DNA of 64,000 nucleotides from Pseudodesulfovibrio senegalensis (GCF_008830225.1 NZ_WAIE01000006.1:1-64000), one strand, 5' to 3'. Positions 25,230 through 36,234 are shown, counted from the stretch's first letter. A program made the numbers and translations. The notes: a model not told the origin generated them from the sequence alone.

Positions 25230-26353
25230 GCCACCCCCATGAAATCGAGAATGGCGCGGTTCACGTTTTTCACGTCGAAACGCTCCTCGGCAAGGCGGCG
25301 GCTCTGTTCACCCATGGTCCGGGCCAGGTCCGGCTCGGTGATGAAGCGCTCCATGGCCTGTTCCAGCCTGTCCACGCCGTGTACGGGCACCAGAAATCCG
25401 TTGACCCCGTCCTCCACGGTTTCGCGGCAGCCGGGCGCGTCCGTGGTGATCACGGCCCGGCCCATGCTCATGGCCTCCAGAATGGAACGCGGCGTTCCCT
25501 CGCGGTAATAGGAGGGCAGCACATAGACCGAGGCGTTGGCGATGAGCGGGCGCACGTCCTCCACCGGGCCGAGGGTTTCCAGCCCGCAGTCCCGCTTCCA
25601 TGCGGCCAGCTCGTCCGGGGTGATGCCGTCCTCGCCCTCTTCCATGGGACCGGCCACCCGGAAGACCGCGTTGGGATGGCGGGAGCGGATGCGGCGGGCC
25701 GCCTCGGCAAATTCGCCCACGCCCTTGGCGCGGATCAGCCGGGAAAGGCACAAAAATACCGGGGCGTCGCTTTCCTGCTGCACCGGGGAAAATCCGTAGT
25801 GCTCAAGGTCCACGCCCGAACCGCCCGTGATCAGCCACGGCTTGGCCTCGGGCAGCACGCCCATGCGCGCAAACAGCGTGCGGTCGTCCGGGTTCTGGAA
25901 GATCACGCCGTTCGCCAGTCGCAACCCGGCCGCGTACAGCCCCTTGGCCGTGCTGAAGATCATGCGCCGCCGCAGGCCGCTGGTTTCGGTGAAGGCGTAA
26001 CCCAGCCCGGTGATCATGGCAAAGGAGCGGGGCACCCCGGCCAAACGCGCTGCCAGCATGCCGTAAACCACAGGCTTGATGGTGTAGCCCAGAAAGATGT
26101 CCGTGTTCAGGGAGCGCAGGGTTCGCGCCAGCCGCAGGATCAGGCGCACGTCCGCAATGGGGTTCAGGCCTCGCCGCTGCATGGGCATGGGCACATATTC
26201 GGCCCCGAACGCGCGGATCTGCGCGCCCATGTCCGGCACGGTGGGCGGACCCAGCGCGCAAACCGTGTGGCCGCGCCGCACCATCTCGGCCATGAGCGGG
26301 CCGCGAAACTTGATGAGCGACGGGGTAAAACTTCCGAACAGGGTTATGTGCAT
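25226..26353 (-). CDS. PglA-like glycosyltransferase (GT4)
   Basis: A retaining GT-B glycosyltransferase of 375 residues. It resembles the enzymes that add the second sugar to undecaprenyl-diphospho-linked bacillosamine: SLIKFRGPLMAEMVRRGHTV, GYTIKPVVYGMLAARLAGVP, MITGLGYAFTE, CLSRLIRAKGVGEFAEAA and the donor-site PSYYREGTPRSILEAMSMGRAVITTD. The ATG at 26353 fits the family start (MHITLFGSF). A TTG 33 nt upstream is possible. Stop and PglC start overlap by 4 bp. It begins the minus-strand block that runs to the STT3 operon. Confidence 0.88.
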   Translation of the reverse strand: MHITLFGSFTPSLIKFRGPLMAEMVRRGHTVCALGPPTVPDMGAQIRAFGAEYVPMPMQRRGLNPIADVRLILRLARTLRSLNTDIFLGYTIKPVVYGMLAARLAGVPRSFAMITGLGYAFTETSGLRRRMIFSTAKGLYAAGLRLANGVIFQNPDDRTLFARMGVLPEAKPWLITGGSGVDLEHYGFSPVQQESDAPVFLCLSRLIRAKGVGEFAEAARRIRSRHPNAVFRVAGPMEEGEDGITPDELAAWKRDCGLETLGPVEDVRPLIANASVYVLPSYYREGTPRSILEAMSMGRAVITTDAPGCRETVEDGVNGFLVPVHGVDRLEQAMERFITEPDLARTMGEQSRRLAEERFDVKNVNRAILDFMGVA

Positions 26354-26819
26354 GCGCTGGCGATTGGCTTGCCGGTCCGGGCGCAAGATGGCGGCATGGG
26401 ACGGACGGTTCGCGACAATGGTAGCAGGAGCCCGGCCCGGCGGGCAAATCCTTTATTGCCTCCGGGTATTGTCCGGAACGCGGTCCGTACGCCTCCCCCC
26501 AAACAGGCCCCTCTGCACTCATTCCGCCAAAGGCAAAGGTGGAGAAAGGGCAGAGAGCCAGACGCAAAAAAAAGGCAGGGGCGACGCGTATTTCGCATAC
26601 GCGAGGCTCTGCCCTTGTTTGCAGCAACGCTGCTATCGGCCCTTTCTCCGCACACCCAAACGCAAAACAGCCTCTGCACACATTCCGCCAAAGGCAAAAG
26701 TGGAGAAAGGGCGGAGAGCCAGACGCAAAAAAAAGGCAGGGTCGACGCGTATTTCGCATACGCGAGGCTCTGCCCTTTTTTGCAGCAACGCCGCTATCGG
26801 CCCTTTATCCGCCTTTGCC
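26354..26819. repeat. gene-free region with a 161-bp tandem duplication
   Basis: Two head-to-tail copies of about 161 bp and 148 bp (26510-26670 and 26671-26818) share nearly all bases. Each runs CCTCTGCAC..ATTCCGCCAAAGGC, then AGAGCCAGACGCAAAAAAAAGG, then GACGCGTATTTCGCATACGCGAGGC, then TGCAGCAACGC, ending in CTATCGGCCCTTT. Each carries a palindrome around GCGTATTTCGCATACGC. The second copy ends at the htrA stop codon. Single relatives occur near 15.2, 37.1 and 50.4 kb. Only this locus has a tandem pair. Confidence 0.85.
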
Positions 26820-28154
<1,335 letters not shown>

Positions 28155-28156
28155 GA

Positions 28157-29005
28157 CTAGGGCCTCCGGGCCATGCGTTGCAGGCGCTGGATGCGCTCCT
28201 GAATGGGCGGATGCGTGCTGAACAGGTTGCCCATGCGCCGCCCGCTGAACGGGGAGACGATAAACATGTTTTCCGTGGCTGGAGAGCCTTCAAGCGGGAG
28301 TTGTCGGGAGGCCGTATCCATCTTTGCCAGAGCCGAGGCAAGGGACAGGGGTTCCCTGGAGATTTTCGCGCCGGTCTCGTCTGCCAGAAACTCCCGGGAC
28401 CGGGAGATGGCCATCTGGATCAGGGTGGCGGCCACCGGGGCCAGAAAAGCCATGGCCAGCGCGGCCAATGGATTGCCGCCGTCCTCGTCGTCCGAACCGA
28501 TGCCGAAAATGGCGGTGAACTGCAGGATGTTGGCCAGCATGACAATGGCGCCGCCCAGCACCGCGGCCACGGTCTGCACCAGTATGTCGCGGTTGGCGAT
28601 ATGCCCGATCTCGTGGGCCAGCACGCCCCTGAGTTCGTCCGGGTTGAGCATGCGCACGATGCCGCGGGTCACGGCCACCACCGCATTTTCCGGGTTGCGT
28701 CCCGTGGCAAAGGCGTTGGGCTGGTCCTGGGGCACCAGCACGATGCGCGGCTTGGGAATGCCCGCGTTGGCGGCCAGCTCCTCCACCATGGCGTGGATGG
28801 CCGGGGCGTCTCCGCGCGAAAGATCGCGCGCCTTGTACATGGAAAGCACGACCTTGTCGGAATACCAATAGCTGCCGAGGTTCATGACAATGGCGACCAT
28901 GAAGGCGATGAACAGCCCGACGCGGCCGCCGAACATGCCGCCGAGGAACATGAGCAGGCCCGTGAGCAGACCCAACAGAAGAACGGTTTTTATATTGCTC
29001 GTCAT
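28157..29005 (-). CDS. htpX: HtpX-type membrane metalloprotease
   Basis: A zinc-dependent integral membrane protease that acts on damaged membrane proteins. The product has 282 residues with two N-terminal membrane segments (about 8-24 and 28-47), the zinc motif HEIGH (131-135) in GVLAHEIGHIANRD, two more hydrophobic segments (about 147-165 and 180-200) and the third ligand in SREFLADE. GGAGGTAGCAAGAA precedes the ATG. It leads the htpX-htrA operon from a plausible sigma-70 promoter at 29037-29064. Confidence 0.95.
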   Translation of the reverse strand: MTSNIKTVLLLGLLTGLLMFLGGMFGGRVGLFIAFMVAIVMNLGSYWYSDKVVLSMYKARDLSRGDAPAIHAMVEELAANAGIPKPRIVLVPQDQPNAFATGRNPENAVVAVTRGIVRMLNPDELRGVLAHEIGHIANRDILVQTVAAVLGGAIVMLANILQFTAIFGIGSDDEDGGNPLAALAMAFLAPVAATLIQMAISRSREFLADETGAKISREPLSLASALAKMDTASRQLPLEGSPATENMFIVSPFSGRRMGNLFSTHPPIQERIQRLQRMARRP

Positions 29006-29036
29006 TTCTTGCTACCTCCGTAAAAGCACGAACTAC

Positions 29037-29064
29037 TAAATAGGTCCTGTACGGGCTTCGTCAA
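29037..29064 (-). promoter_or_regulatory. predicted sigma-70 promoter of htpX-htrA
   Basis: On the minus strand TTGACG (29059-29064) and TATTTA (29037-29042) are separated by 16 bp, 32 bp before the htpX start. The -35 is near-consensus and the -10 is moderate. No operator is obvious. Confidence 0.5.
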
Positions 29065-29102
29065 GCGTGGCGGGCAAAATCCAGAAGAAGCGCATCTGAT
29101 CG

Positions 29103-29144
29103 AAAAAAAGAAAACCGGCCCGTGCGCAACATCACGGGCCGGTT
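29103..29144 (-). terminator. flavodoxin gene terminator
   Basis: A 12-bp perfect stem (AACCGGCCCGTG at 29113-29124, CACGGGCCGGTT at 29133-29144) lies 26 nt after the stop. On the minus strand it is followed by a U-rich run. Confidence 0.88.
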
Positions 29145-29170
29145 CTGTTTTCAGGGATTGCAAGGAAAGG

Positions 29171-29699
<529 letters not shown>

Positions 29700-29797
29700 C
29701 ATAAGAGGAGCACGACAGGCTGTAATAATCATGGAGCGGCGCACACGGAAAAAGCCCGTGCACAAGGCGCGATGGCATGAATCTTCGCAAACAGGTA

Positions 29798-30388
29798 CTA
29801 GCGCACGATGACTTCCACGCGCCGGTTTTTCGGTTCGCTGACCCCGTCGGCCGTGGGTACGAGCGGATTCTCCTCGCCGTGGGAGATGATCTGCACGATG
29901 TCCGCTGGCAGGCCGCGCTTGACCAGCTGCCTGCCGATGCGTTTGGCCCGGCGCAGGGAAAGCCCGAAGTTGTAGGTGGCGTCGCCCATGGAGTCGGTAT
30001 GGCCGATGACGCTCACGTCCGTGGAGGCGCGGTCCTTCCATGTCTGCACCACTTCAGGCAGGAGCTTTGCGGAATCCGGCTTGAGCCGCGTGGAATCGTG
30101 GAAAAAATACAGGATGAACCGTGCCGGGCGCTGGGGCGCGGCCTTGAGCGCCTGAGCGAACATGCGCTGCACCCGCTGTTCTGAAACAGCCTCAGGTTCG
30201 CCCGCCTCGGACTTGGAGCTCACGGCAACGGCGGTATAGGCCGTGTTGACCACAACGGGCTCGCCCTGCTCCGGCCTGACCGAAATGGCCCCGACATTGC
30301 CGTCCAGATCAGGCAAAAGTACAAAGGATTCCTTGCCGCACCCAGCCAAAACAAGAACCAGCGCCAGCAGCAACAGCAGTCGTTTCAT
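29798..30388 (-). CDS. OmpA-domain lipoprotein
   Basis: A 196-residue outer-membrane lipoprotein with lipobox LVLAGC (Cys17). After a linker the C-terminal OmpA/Pal domain (about 88-196) shows FFHDSTRLKPDSAKLLPEVV, VIGHTDSMGDATYNFGLSLRRAKRIGRQL and EPKNRRVEVIV. Such domains bind peptidoglycan non-covalently. The gene lies 43 bp after the FecR-domain gene on the same strand and is likely its partner. AGGGGGGAT precedes the ATG. Confidence 0.9.
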   Translation of the reverse strand: MKRLLLLLALVLVLAGCGKESFVLLPDLDGNVGAISVRPEQGEPVVVNTAYTAVAVSSKSEAGEPEAVSEQRVQRMFAQALKAAPQRPARFILYFFHDSTRLKPDSAKLLPEVVQTWKDRASTDVSVIGHTDSMGDATYNFGLSLRRAKRIGRQLVKRGLPADIVQIISHGEENPLVPTADGVSEPKNRRVEVIVR

Positions 30389-30430
30389 GCGTATCCCCCC
30401 TGAATCTCTTTTGGAAAATGAAAACGCCCG

Positions 30431-30862
30431 CTAGGGAACCTTGACCAGAAAGCGCGTGCCGCGAATGCCGATGGTGGAAAGCGGGGTCCGCACCTTCATG
30501 GATTCCGGAGAAACCTTGGCCATCTGGCCGGTAATGAACTGGGCCGTGCCGCGGGTCATGTTCACCAGAAAGTCCGTGGCCTTTTCCGCTGGATCAAAAA
30601 CAAAGGAGTCCACGGCAATGCGCGATCCCGGCCCCATGGAAAGCATGGTGTCGTCGCGAAAGGTCACACCCATGGACCCGTCCCCGGTTTCCAGCACGTC
30701 TCCCTGCAGCACGTGCAGCCCGGTCTCGGCAGCCAGAGACTCCGCGCCGCGCAGGATGCGGCAGTCTCCGTCCACGGTCCTGACCGAACCGGCAAAATCA
30801 AGGGCTGCACAGGGCAGGGCCAGAACAAGAACCAAAAATGCCAAAACCAGTGCCAGACGCAT
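30431..30862 (-). CDS. small periplasmic FecR-domain protein
   Basis: A 143-residue exported protein: signal peptide about 1-21 (ALPCAAL), then a FecR domain with VRTVDGDCRILRG, DVLETGDGSMGVTFRDDTMLSMGPGSRIAVDSFVFD and the ending STIGIRGTRFLVKV. FecR domains in such short proteins are not anti-sigma factors. They are usually coupled to OmpA-type lipoproteins, as here (stop to start 43 bp). I chose the ATG at 30862, which has GGGGGGAT upstream. A longer open frame lacks coding character. Confidence 0.85.
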   Translation of the reverse strand: MRLALVLAFLVLVLALPCAALDFAGSVRTVDGDCRILRGAESLAAETGLHVLQGDVLETGDGSMGVTFRDDTMLSMGPGSRIAVDSFVFDPAEKATDFLVNMTRGTAQFITGQMAKVSPESMKVRTPLSTIGIRGTRFLVKVP

Positions 30863-31030
30863 GCCATCCCCCCTGATGCGCCAATCCGGATCGGATTGGC
30901 GGTTTTTGATGCCGCAACCATACACCGCGTGCCGCAAAAAAATCAAACCGGGATTGTCCGGGGCAAAACCTGCCGCGGCATTGACCGTTTGGTGCGGCCC
31001 TGCCATATGCAACGGAAAAAGGAGACCGGC

Positions 31031-31369
31031 ATGAAACGAACGGAAAACAGGGACACCCTCGTCCACCATTGGCAGAAATTCAAGAGACACCTGCCCGAAA
31101 TGGCCGAAGCCTACGACGGCGAGTCCCGGGCCGCCTATGCGCCGGGACATCTGGACGCCAAGACCAAGCGGCTCATGGCCATTGCCGTGGCCGTGGCCAG
31201 CAAATGCGAAGGGTGCATGATCTTTCAGACCGACCATGCGCTGGAGCAGGGCGCGACCCCCGAGGAAATCATGGAAGCCTGCGGGGTGGCGGTTTCGCTG
31301 GGCGGCACCATGGCGGCCTCCGAGGTTACCGTGGTCATGGAATATCTGGCGGAGCTGGGTAAAATCTAG
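31031..31369 (+). CDS. AhpD/carboxymuconolactone decarboxylase-family protein
   Basis: A 112-residue all-helical protein with the CX2C and downstream His pattern of AhpD-like redox enzymes: SKCEGCMIFQTDHA (Cys59, Cys62, His69), preceded by AKTKRLMAIAVAVA and followed by EEIMEACGVAVSLGGT. Members reduce peroxiredoxin partners or act as peroxidases. The specific partner is unknown. AAAAAGGAGA lies before the ATG. Its stop codon overlaps that of the convergent yifB gene within a CTAG. Confidence 0.87.
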   Translation: MKRTENRDTLVHHWQKFKRHLPEMAEAYDGESRAAYAPGHLDAKTKRLMAIAVAVASKCEGCMIFQTDHALEQGATPEEIMEACGVAVSLGGTMAASEVTVVMEYLAELGKI

Positions 31370-32910
31370 GGCGAGGTGCCGTCCGCGGTGCGGTCCATGG
31401 TGCGGTAGTTAATGGCCTCGGCCAGATGGTCCACGGTGATGGCGGGCGCAGCCTCAAGGTCGGCCACGGTGCGGGCGATGCGCAAAATGCGCGTATAGGC
31501 GCGCGCGGAAAGCCCGAGCGTGCGCACGGCCTGTTCCAGAAAGGCGTGCTCGTCCGCGCCGCAGGCGCAATGCTCCTCAAGGCTGGAGCCGGTCAGTTCG
31601 GAGTTGGTGTGCAGGGGCAGGTCCGCAAACCGCTCCCGCTGGATGGCGCGGGCCGCGAGAATACGCTCGCGCATGCCTGCGGAATCCACGGAGCTGCCGG
31701 TCTGCTTCAAGTCCTCATAGGGCACGGCGGGCACGTCCACATGCAGGTCGATGCGGTCCAGCAGCGGGCCGGAAAGCTTGCCCCGATAGCGCTGCACGGC
31801 CAGCGGCGAGCAGGTGCACACGTGGGTGTCGTCGGTCAGGTAGCCGCAGGGGCACGGGTTCATGGCCGCCACCAGCATGAAATCCGCGGGATAGCTCAGA
31901 GACACCAGCGAACGGGAAATGGACACCTCGCCGTCCTCGATGGGCTGACGCAATACTTCCAGCGCGCCCTTCTTGAATTCGGGCATTTCGTCCAGAAAGA
32001 GCACGCCCCGGTGCGCCAGCGAGACCTCGCCCGGCAGGGGCGTGCGGCCGCCGCCGATGAGTCCCACATCGGAAATGGTGTGGTGCGGGGAGCGGAACGG
32101 TCGGGTGACCATGAGCGCGCGCGTGCGGTCCAGCTGCCCGGCCACGGAATAAATCTTGGTGACCTCGAGGGCCTCGGAAAAATCAAGGGGCGGGAGCACC
32201 GTGGGAATTCGCTGGGCCAGCATGGTCTTGCCACTGCCCGGAGGCCCGATGAACAAGAGGTTGTGCCCGCCCGCGGCCGCGATCTCGATGGCCCGCTTGG
32301 CATGCTCCTGTCCCTTGACCTCGGAAAAATCCATGAGGAAATTGCGGCGCTCGGCCCACAGGGTGTCGATGTCCACGTCGGCCGGGGCCATGTCCTCTTC
32401 GCCCAGCAGCAGGGCCACGACCTGCGCCAGACTCTCCACGCCGTATACGGGCAAATCGCGCACCACGGCGGCCTCTCCCGCATTGGCAGCAGGCACGATC
32501 AGCCCGCGCGCCTGCCCCTTGTGCGCGGCCATGGCCAGCGGCAGGACCCCGTTGACGGCCTTGCATTCCCCGGTGAGCGAAAGCTCGCCCGCCATGAACC
32601 AGCCGTGCACGGCCTCGGCTGGCAACACCCCGGACGCGGCCAAAAGACCCACGGCCAGCGGCAGGTCATAGGAACTGCCCTCCTTGCGCATGTTGGCAGG
32701 GGCAAGATTCACGGTGATGCGCGCGGGCGGCAGCTTGTAGCCGCTGTTCTTGAGCGCGGAATAGACGCGTTCCTTGGATTCGCGCACCGCGCCCTCGGCC
32801 AGCCCCACCATGGTGAAGGCGGGCAGGCCCGAGCGGGAGAAATCAACTTCGAGCTCGACTTTGAAGGCATCGATGCCCATGAGGGCGGCGCAGGAGACAG
32901 TAGCGATCAT
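31366..32910 (-). CDS. YifB/ComM-type Mg-chelatase-like AAA+ ATPase
   Basis: A 514-residue AAA+ protein. The N-terminal Lon-like substrate-binding fold (about 1-190) is followed by the ATPase domain with Walker A GPPGSGKT (222-229), Walker B in GVLFLDEMPEF, and a C-terminal Mg_chelatase region containing CPCGYLTDDTHVCTCS, a cysteine-rich loop typical of the family. ComM in other bacteria is a helicase for branch migration during natural transformation. The role here is not established. I chose the ATG at 32910. The longer open frame to 33030 is not conserved-looking. Confidence 0.92.
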   Translation of the reverse strand: MIATVSCAALMGIDAFKVELEVDFSRSGLPAFTMVGLAEGAVRESKERVYSALKNSGYKLPPARITVNLAPANMRKEGSSYDLPLAVGLLAASGVLPAEAVHGWFMAGELSLTGECKAVNGVLPLAMAAHKGQARGLIVPAANAGEAAVVRDLPVYGVESLAQVVALLLGEEDMAPADVDIDTLWAERRNFLMDFSEVKGQEHAKRAIEIAAAGGHNLLFIGPPGSGKTMLAQRIPTVLPPLDFSEALEVTKIYSVAGQLDRTRALMVTRPFRSPHHTISDVGLIGGGRTPLPGEVSLAHRGVLFLDEMPEFKKGALEVLRQPIEDGEVSISRSLVSLSYPADFMLVAAMNPCPCGYLTDDTHVCTCSPLAVQRYRGKLSGPLLDRIDLHVDVPAVPYEDLKQTGSSVDSAGMRERILAARAIQRERFADLPLHTNSELTGSSLEEHCACGADEHAFLEQAVRTLGLSARAYTRILRIARTVADLEAAPAITVDHLAEAINYRTMDRTADGTSP

Positions 32911-33201
32911 GTAACTTCCAGATGAGTTGCTTGTACGGACAACGAGTATCGAAAACGTACACATATATAGAGGCCACTGCAAACCCTCCGCTTTCCCGCC
33001 ACGAAAAAGACGGCCTATCTGGGCCAGCAATGCGAACGCTTGCGATTCTTCTTTGCCGGGTCATGCCCACCTTCACGATGGGCACGGCAGGCACACAGGC
33101 CATCCTGAATACGCGATGATCTTCAAACCGGAATGACTGTGCCGCGGGCGGATGCCGTTCGCCCGTTTGACGGTCCGGGGGCGCGCCCACGGCCTCGGCG
33201 G

Positions 33202-33921
33202 CTATGCGCCGAAATTGCAGGGGAACGAGGACACGATGTCTCCGGGCTCGCGCTTGGAGCCGCGCAGATGGTTATACATGTTGGTATCATGCACCACCTG
33301 CAGCCACAGCGGGAGCGTTTTGGCCTGTATGACCGGGGCGACCTCATGAATGGAGGGATGGTCCACCCAGAAGACAGTATGCGGATCGTGCCTGCGCTCC
33401 ATGAGGCTCACGAACGCGTTGGTGGCGTCCTCGAAGTCGTAGAAATCGCCGTCAAACCACTGCAACCCGTTGGGAAAATTGACGTACAGCGTGTCCGAGG
33501 GCTGGAGCGCGGCCTCGTCCAGCGAGTTGGCCACCTCGTGCAGGCAATGCACGAAGCGCGTGGACAGGGCGTCGTCATTGTCCAGCCGCGTGGTCAGGAA
33601 CCACTCCGCATCCGGGGCGATCTCCTGCATGCGGCTCACGGCCGTGGGCATGACCGTGTCAAAGGCTCCGCAGTAGACCGGCTCGAAATTGGGGTAGCGG
33701 GCATAGGTGTCGATGATGCGCCGGATATGCGGCGGGGTCTGTTCGTCAAACAGCACCAGCCATGTGAAATCCTGATTGAGTTGGGCCTGCACCGTGGGAA
33801 AGCAGAACCGCTGGAACAGGTCGAGCCGCAGCGAGAGCCACGCGTTTTCCAGGCGGCTGGCAAACTCCGTGGGATAGATGTTCACATTGAAACGCGTGAT
33901 GATGAAATGATGATACTCCAT
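33202..33921 (-). CDS. putative rhamnosyltransferase-family glycosyltransferase
   Basis: A 239-residue protein resembling the putative rhamnosyl transferase family (PF11316-type): IITRFNVNIY near the N-terminus, LRLDLFQRFCFPTVQAQ, WLVLFDEQTPP and TTRLDNDDALSTRFV. The last contains the DxD-like acidic motif expected of a GT-A enzyme. The nucleotide sugar and acceptor are unknown, and no other polysaccharide gene adjoins it. The ATG at 33921 has GAGGGGAT upstream. It might decorate a cell-surface glycan. Confidence 0.7.
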   Translation of the reverse strand: MEYHHFIITRFNVNIYPTEFASRLENAWLSLRLDLFQRFCFPTVQAQLNQDFTWLVLFDEQTPPHIRRIIDTYARYPNFEPVYCGAFDTVMPTAVSRMQEIAPDAEWFLTTRLDNDDALSTRFVHCLHEVANSLDEAALQPSDTLYVNFPNGLQWFDGDFYDFEDATNAFVSLMERRHDPHTVFWVDHPSIHEVAPVIQAKTLPLWLQVVHDTNMYNHLRGSKREPGDIVSSFPCNFGA

Positions 33922-34081
33922 GATCCCCTCTGCGAACCCGTTTGTTGCCCATGAACACCGCCAGCGCAACACGGCGCGCAACGGGCATTGATGATCCTGA
34001 TCCCTCGCATACCTGTATTCAGCCCATGCTCTTTTGTAAAGAATGCACCGCGTTGCACCCGGTTGCCTTGGCAAGGTTCGC

Positions 34082-34119
34082 AAAACAAGGGCCGGACCGG
34101 TCGCCCGGTCGGCCCTTGT
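34082..34119 (-). terminator. catalase gene terminator
   Basis: A 13-bp stem with one bulge (ACAAGGGCCGGACC against GGTCGGCCCTTGT, 34085-34119) lies 30 nt after the catalase stop on the minus strand and is followed by four U residues. Confidence 0.75.
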
Positions 34120-34148
34120 GGATACACACTCATGGCAAACGCCGAAGG

Positions 34149-35660
34149 TCAGTCGGCCGTGGCCTGAACACGCTCTTCCTGCGTCATGTCGGCCAGGGCG
34201 CGGATTTCATCCACCTCCAGTCCCAGCCCTTCGGCCACGCGTGCCCCGTAGTCCGGGTCGGCCTTGTAGAACAGGGCGGCCTGACGGCGTTGCAGCCGCT
34301 TTTGCGCACCGCCCAGATGGGCCACGATGTTGCCCACCAGATGCTCCCTGTCCCGGTCGTTCATGACCGTGCGGAACAGGTTGCCCGGCTGCACGAAGTC
34401 ATCGTTGTCATGATTGAACTCATGACGCCCGCCCATGCCTTCCAACGGGATGTGCGGCTCGTCGGAAACCCCGTCCGGCACCGGACCGCCCATACTGTTG
34501 GGCCAGTAGTTGGGCGCGCCGCCGCCGTTGGCGTCCGTGCGCATGGCCCCGTCCCGCTGATAGTTGGCGGCCGGGGCGTTTTTGGGCGCGTTGACCGGAA
34601 TAAGATGGTAATTGGGACCGAGGCGATGAATATGCGTATCGCGATACGAAAGCAGGCGCGCCTGCAGCATCTTGTCCGGCGATGGCGCGATTCCCGGCAC
34701 CAGCATGCTGGGGCAGAACGCGGCCTGCTCCACCTCGGCAAAATAGTTTTCCGGATTGCGGTTCAGCACCAGCTTGCCCACGGTCATGGGCGGGACCTCG
34801 GCGTGCGGCCAGACCTTGGTGATGTCGAAAATGTCCCAGCCGAAATCCTGCGCCTGTTCCGGGGTCAGAATCTGCATTTCAAGGGTCCACGAAGGATGCT
34901 CCCCGCGCTCGATGGCTTCATGCAGGTCGCGCGTGGCGTGATCCGGGTCCGAGCCGCACAGTTCGCCCGCTTCCTGCCGGGTCAGGTTGCGGATGCCCTG
35001 GTCGGTCTTGAAGTGGTATTGCACCCAGAAATAGTCGCCCGCCGCATTATACCATTTATAGGTATGGCTGGAGTAGCCGTTCATGTGGCGGTAAGTGGCC
35101 GGGGTGCCGCGATCCGAAAACAGCACCGTGACCTGATGCACGGATTCCGGAGTCAGGGACAGAAAATCCCAGAACATGTCCGCATCCTTGAGATTGGTAG
35201 CCGGATGCCGCTTCTGGGTATGGATGAAGTCCGGAAATTTGAGGGGGTCGCGGATGAAGAACACGGGCGTGTTGTTGCCCACGAAATCGTAATTGCCTTC
35301 CTCGGTGTAGAACTTGACCGCAAAACCGCGCGGGTCACGCTCGGCATCGGCAGAGCCCTTTTCCCCGCCCACCGTGGAAAAACGTGCAAAGACCTCGGTG
35401 CGTTTGCCCTTTTCGGAAAGGAACGCGGCCTTGGTGTACGGGGTCAGGTCCGCGGTGACTTCGAAATAGCCGTAGGCCCCGGCCCCCTTGGCGTGCACAA
35501 CGCGCTCGGGGATGCGCTCCCGGTCGAAATGCGCCAGTTTTTCAATGAGATGAACATCCTGCATGAGCACCGGGCCGCGCGGGCCTGCGGTCATGCTGTT
35601 GAGGTCGTTGCCCACAGGGGAGCCGAACGACGTGGTCAGTGTCTTTTTTTTCCCAGCCAT
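34149..35660 (-). CDS. katA: heme catalase
   Basis: A clade-3-type monofunctional catalase of 503 residues that breaks down hydrogen peroxide. The distal heme-pocket His56 lies in [16 protein letters not shown], the distal Asn in [10 protein letters not shown], and the proximal Tyr in [14 protein letters not shown]. The sequence [33 protein letters not shown] is classical. It is read from the ATG at 35660, preceded by GGGAGATCAG. It follows rubrerythrin by 79 bp on the same strand, making a peroxide-defence pair in an otherwise anaerobic organism. Confidence 0.97.
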   Translation of the reverse strand: MAGKKKTLTTSFGSPVGNDLNSMTAGPRGPVLMQDVHLIEKLAHFDRERIPERVVHAKGAGAYGYFEVTADLTPYTKAAFLSEKGKRTEVFARFSTVGGEKGSADAERDPRGFAVKFYTEEGNYDFVGNNTPVFFIRDPLKFPDFIHTQKRHPATNLKDADMFWDFLSLTPESVHQVTVLFSDRGTPATYRHMNGYSSHTYKWYNAAGDYFWVQYHFKTDQGIRNLTRQEAGELCGSDPDHATRDLHEAIERGEHPSWTLEMQILTPEQAQDFGWDIFDITKVWPHAEVPPMTVGKLVLNRNPENYFAEVEQAAFCPSMLVPGIAPSPDKMLQARLLSYRDTHIHRLGPNYHLIPVNAPKNAPAANYQRDGAMRTDANGGGAPNYWPNSMGGPVPDGVSDEPHIPLEGMGGRHEFNHDNDDFVQPGNLFRTVMNDRDREHLVGNIVAHLGGAQKRLQRRQAALFYKADPDYGARVAEGLGLEVDEIRALADMTQEERVQATAD

Positions 35661-35739
35661 GACTGATCTCCCTGTTGCCGAAGTTGCAGCCGACCGGAGC
35701 GGAGGGAGCCCGTCGCTCCCCCCGTTCATTGGCGGCTGT

Positions 35740-36234
35740 TTATTCGCTCTTGAAGAACTTGTCCGGCGCAACGTTGCACACCGAACATTTTTCCGAAGGT
35801 TGGCCCTTGACCGTGTTGCCGCACACCGAGCACACGTAGTAGTCCACGCCCTCAAGCCCGGCGGGGTCGTTGAGCGCCTCGGTGTACAGGCCCGAATGCA
35901 GTTCCTCCACCTGATTGGCAAAGTCGAAATACCGGGCCGCGGCGCGGTTGCCCTCTTCCTCGGCATCCTTGATCATGGCCGGGTACATGCTTTCGTATTC
36001 ATACACTTCGCCCTCGTTGGCGGCGCGCAGGTTTTCCTCGGTGGTGCCGATGCCCTTCATCAGGCGCAGGTGCGCGTGGGCGTGGATGGTCTCGGCCTCG
36101 GCCACGGCACGGAACAGCTTGGCCACCTGGGTCAGGCCTTCCTTGTCCGCCTGCGCGGCAAAAGCGAGATACTTGCGGTTGGCCTGCGACTCTCCGGCAA
36201 ATGCGTTTTTCAGATTTTCCTGCGTCTTGCTCAT
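35740..36234 (-). CDS. rbr: rubrerythrin
   Basis: A 164-residue non-heme diiron peroxidase. The N-terminal four-helix domain supplies the carboxylate ligands ([13 protein letters not shown] with Glu15, [11 protein letters not shown] with Glu48, QVEELH with Glu110). The C-terminal rubredoxin-like domain binds one iron through Cys135, Cys138, Cys150 and Cys153 (CSVCG...CSVCN). It reduces hydrogen peroxide with electrons from rubredoxin. katA follows on the same strand. A near-consensus -35 is found at 36352-36357. Confidence 0.97.
   Translation of the reverse strand: MSKTQENLKNAFAGESQANRKYLAFAAQADKEGLTQVAKLFRAVAEAETIHAHAHLRLMKGIGTTEENLRAANEGEVYEYESMYPAMIKDAEEEGNRAAARYFDFANQVEELHSGLYTEALNDPAGLEGVDYYVCSVCGNTVKGQPSEKCSVCNVAPDKFFKSE

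Noticed and set aside
34149-35966. Longer 605-residue version of catalase
   Set aside because: The extra N-terminal part reads the rubrerythrin gene in another frame. The ATG at 35660 has a good ribosome-binding site.
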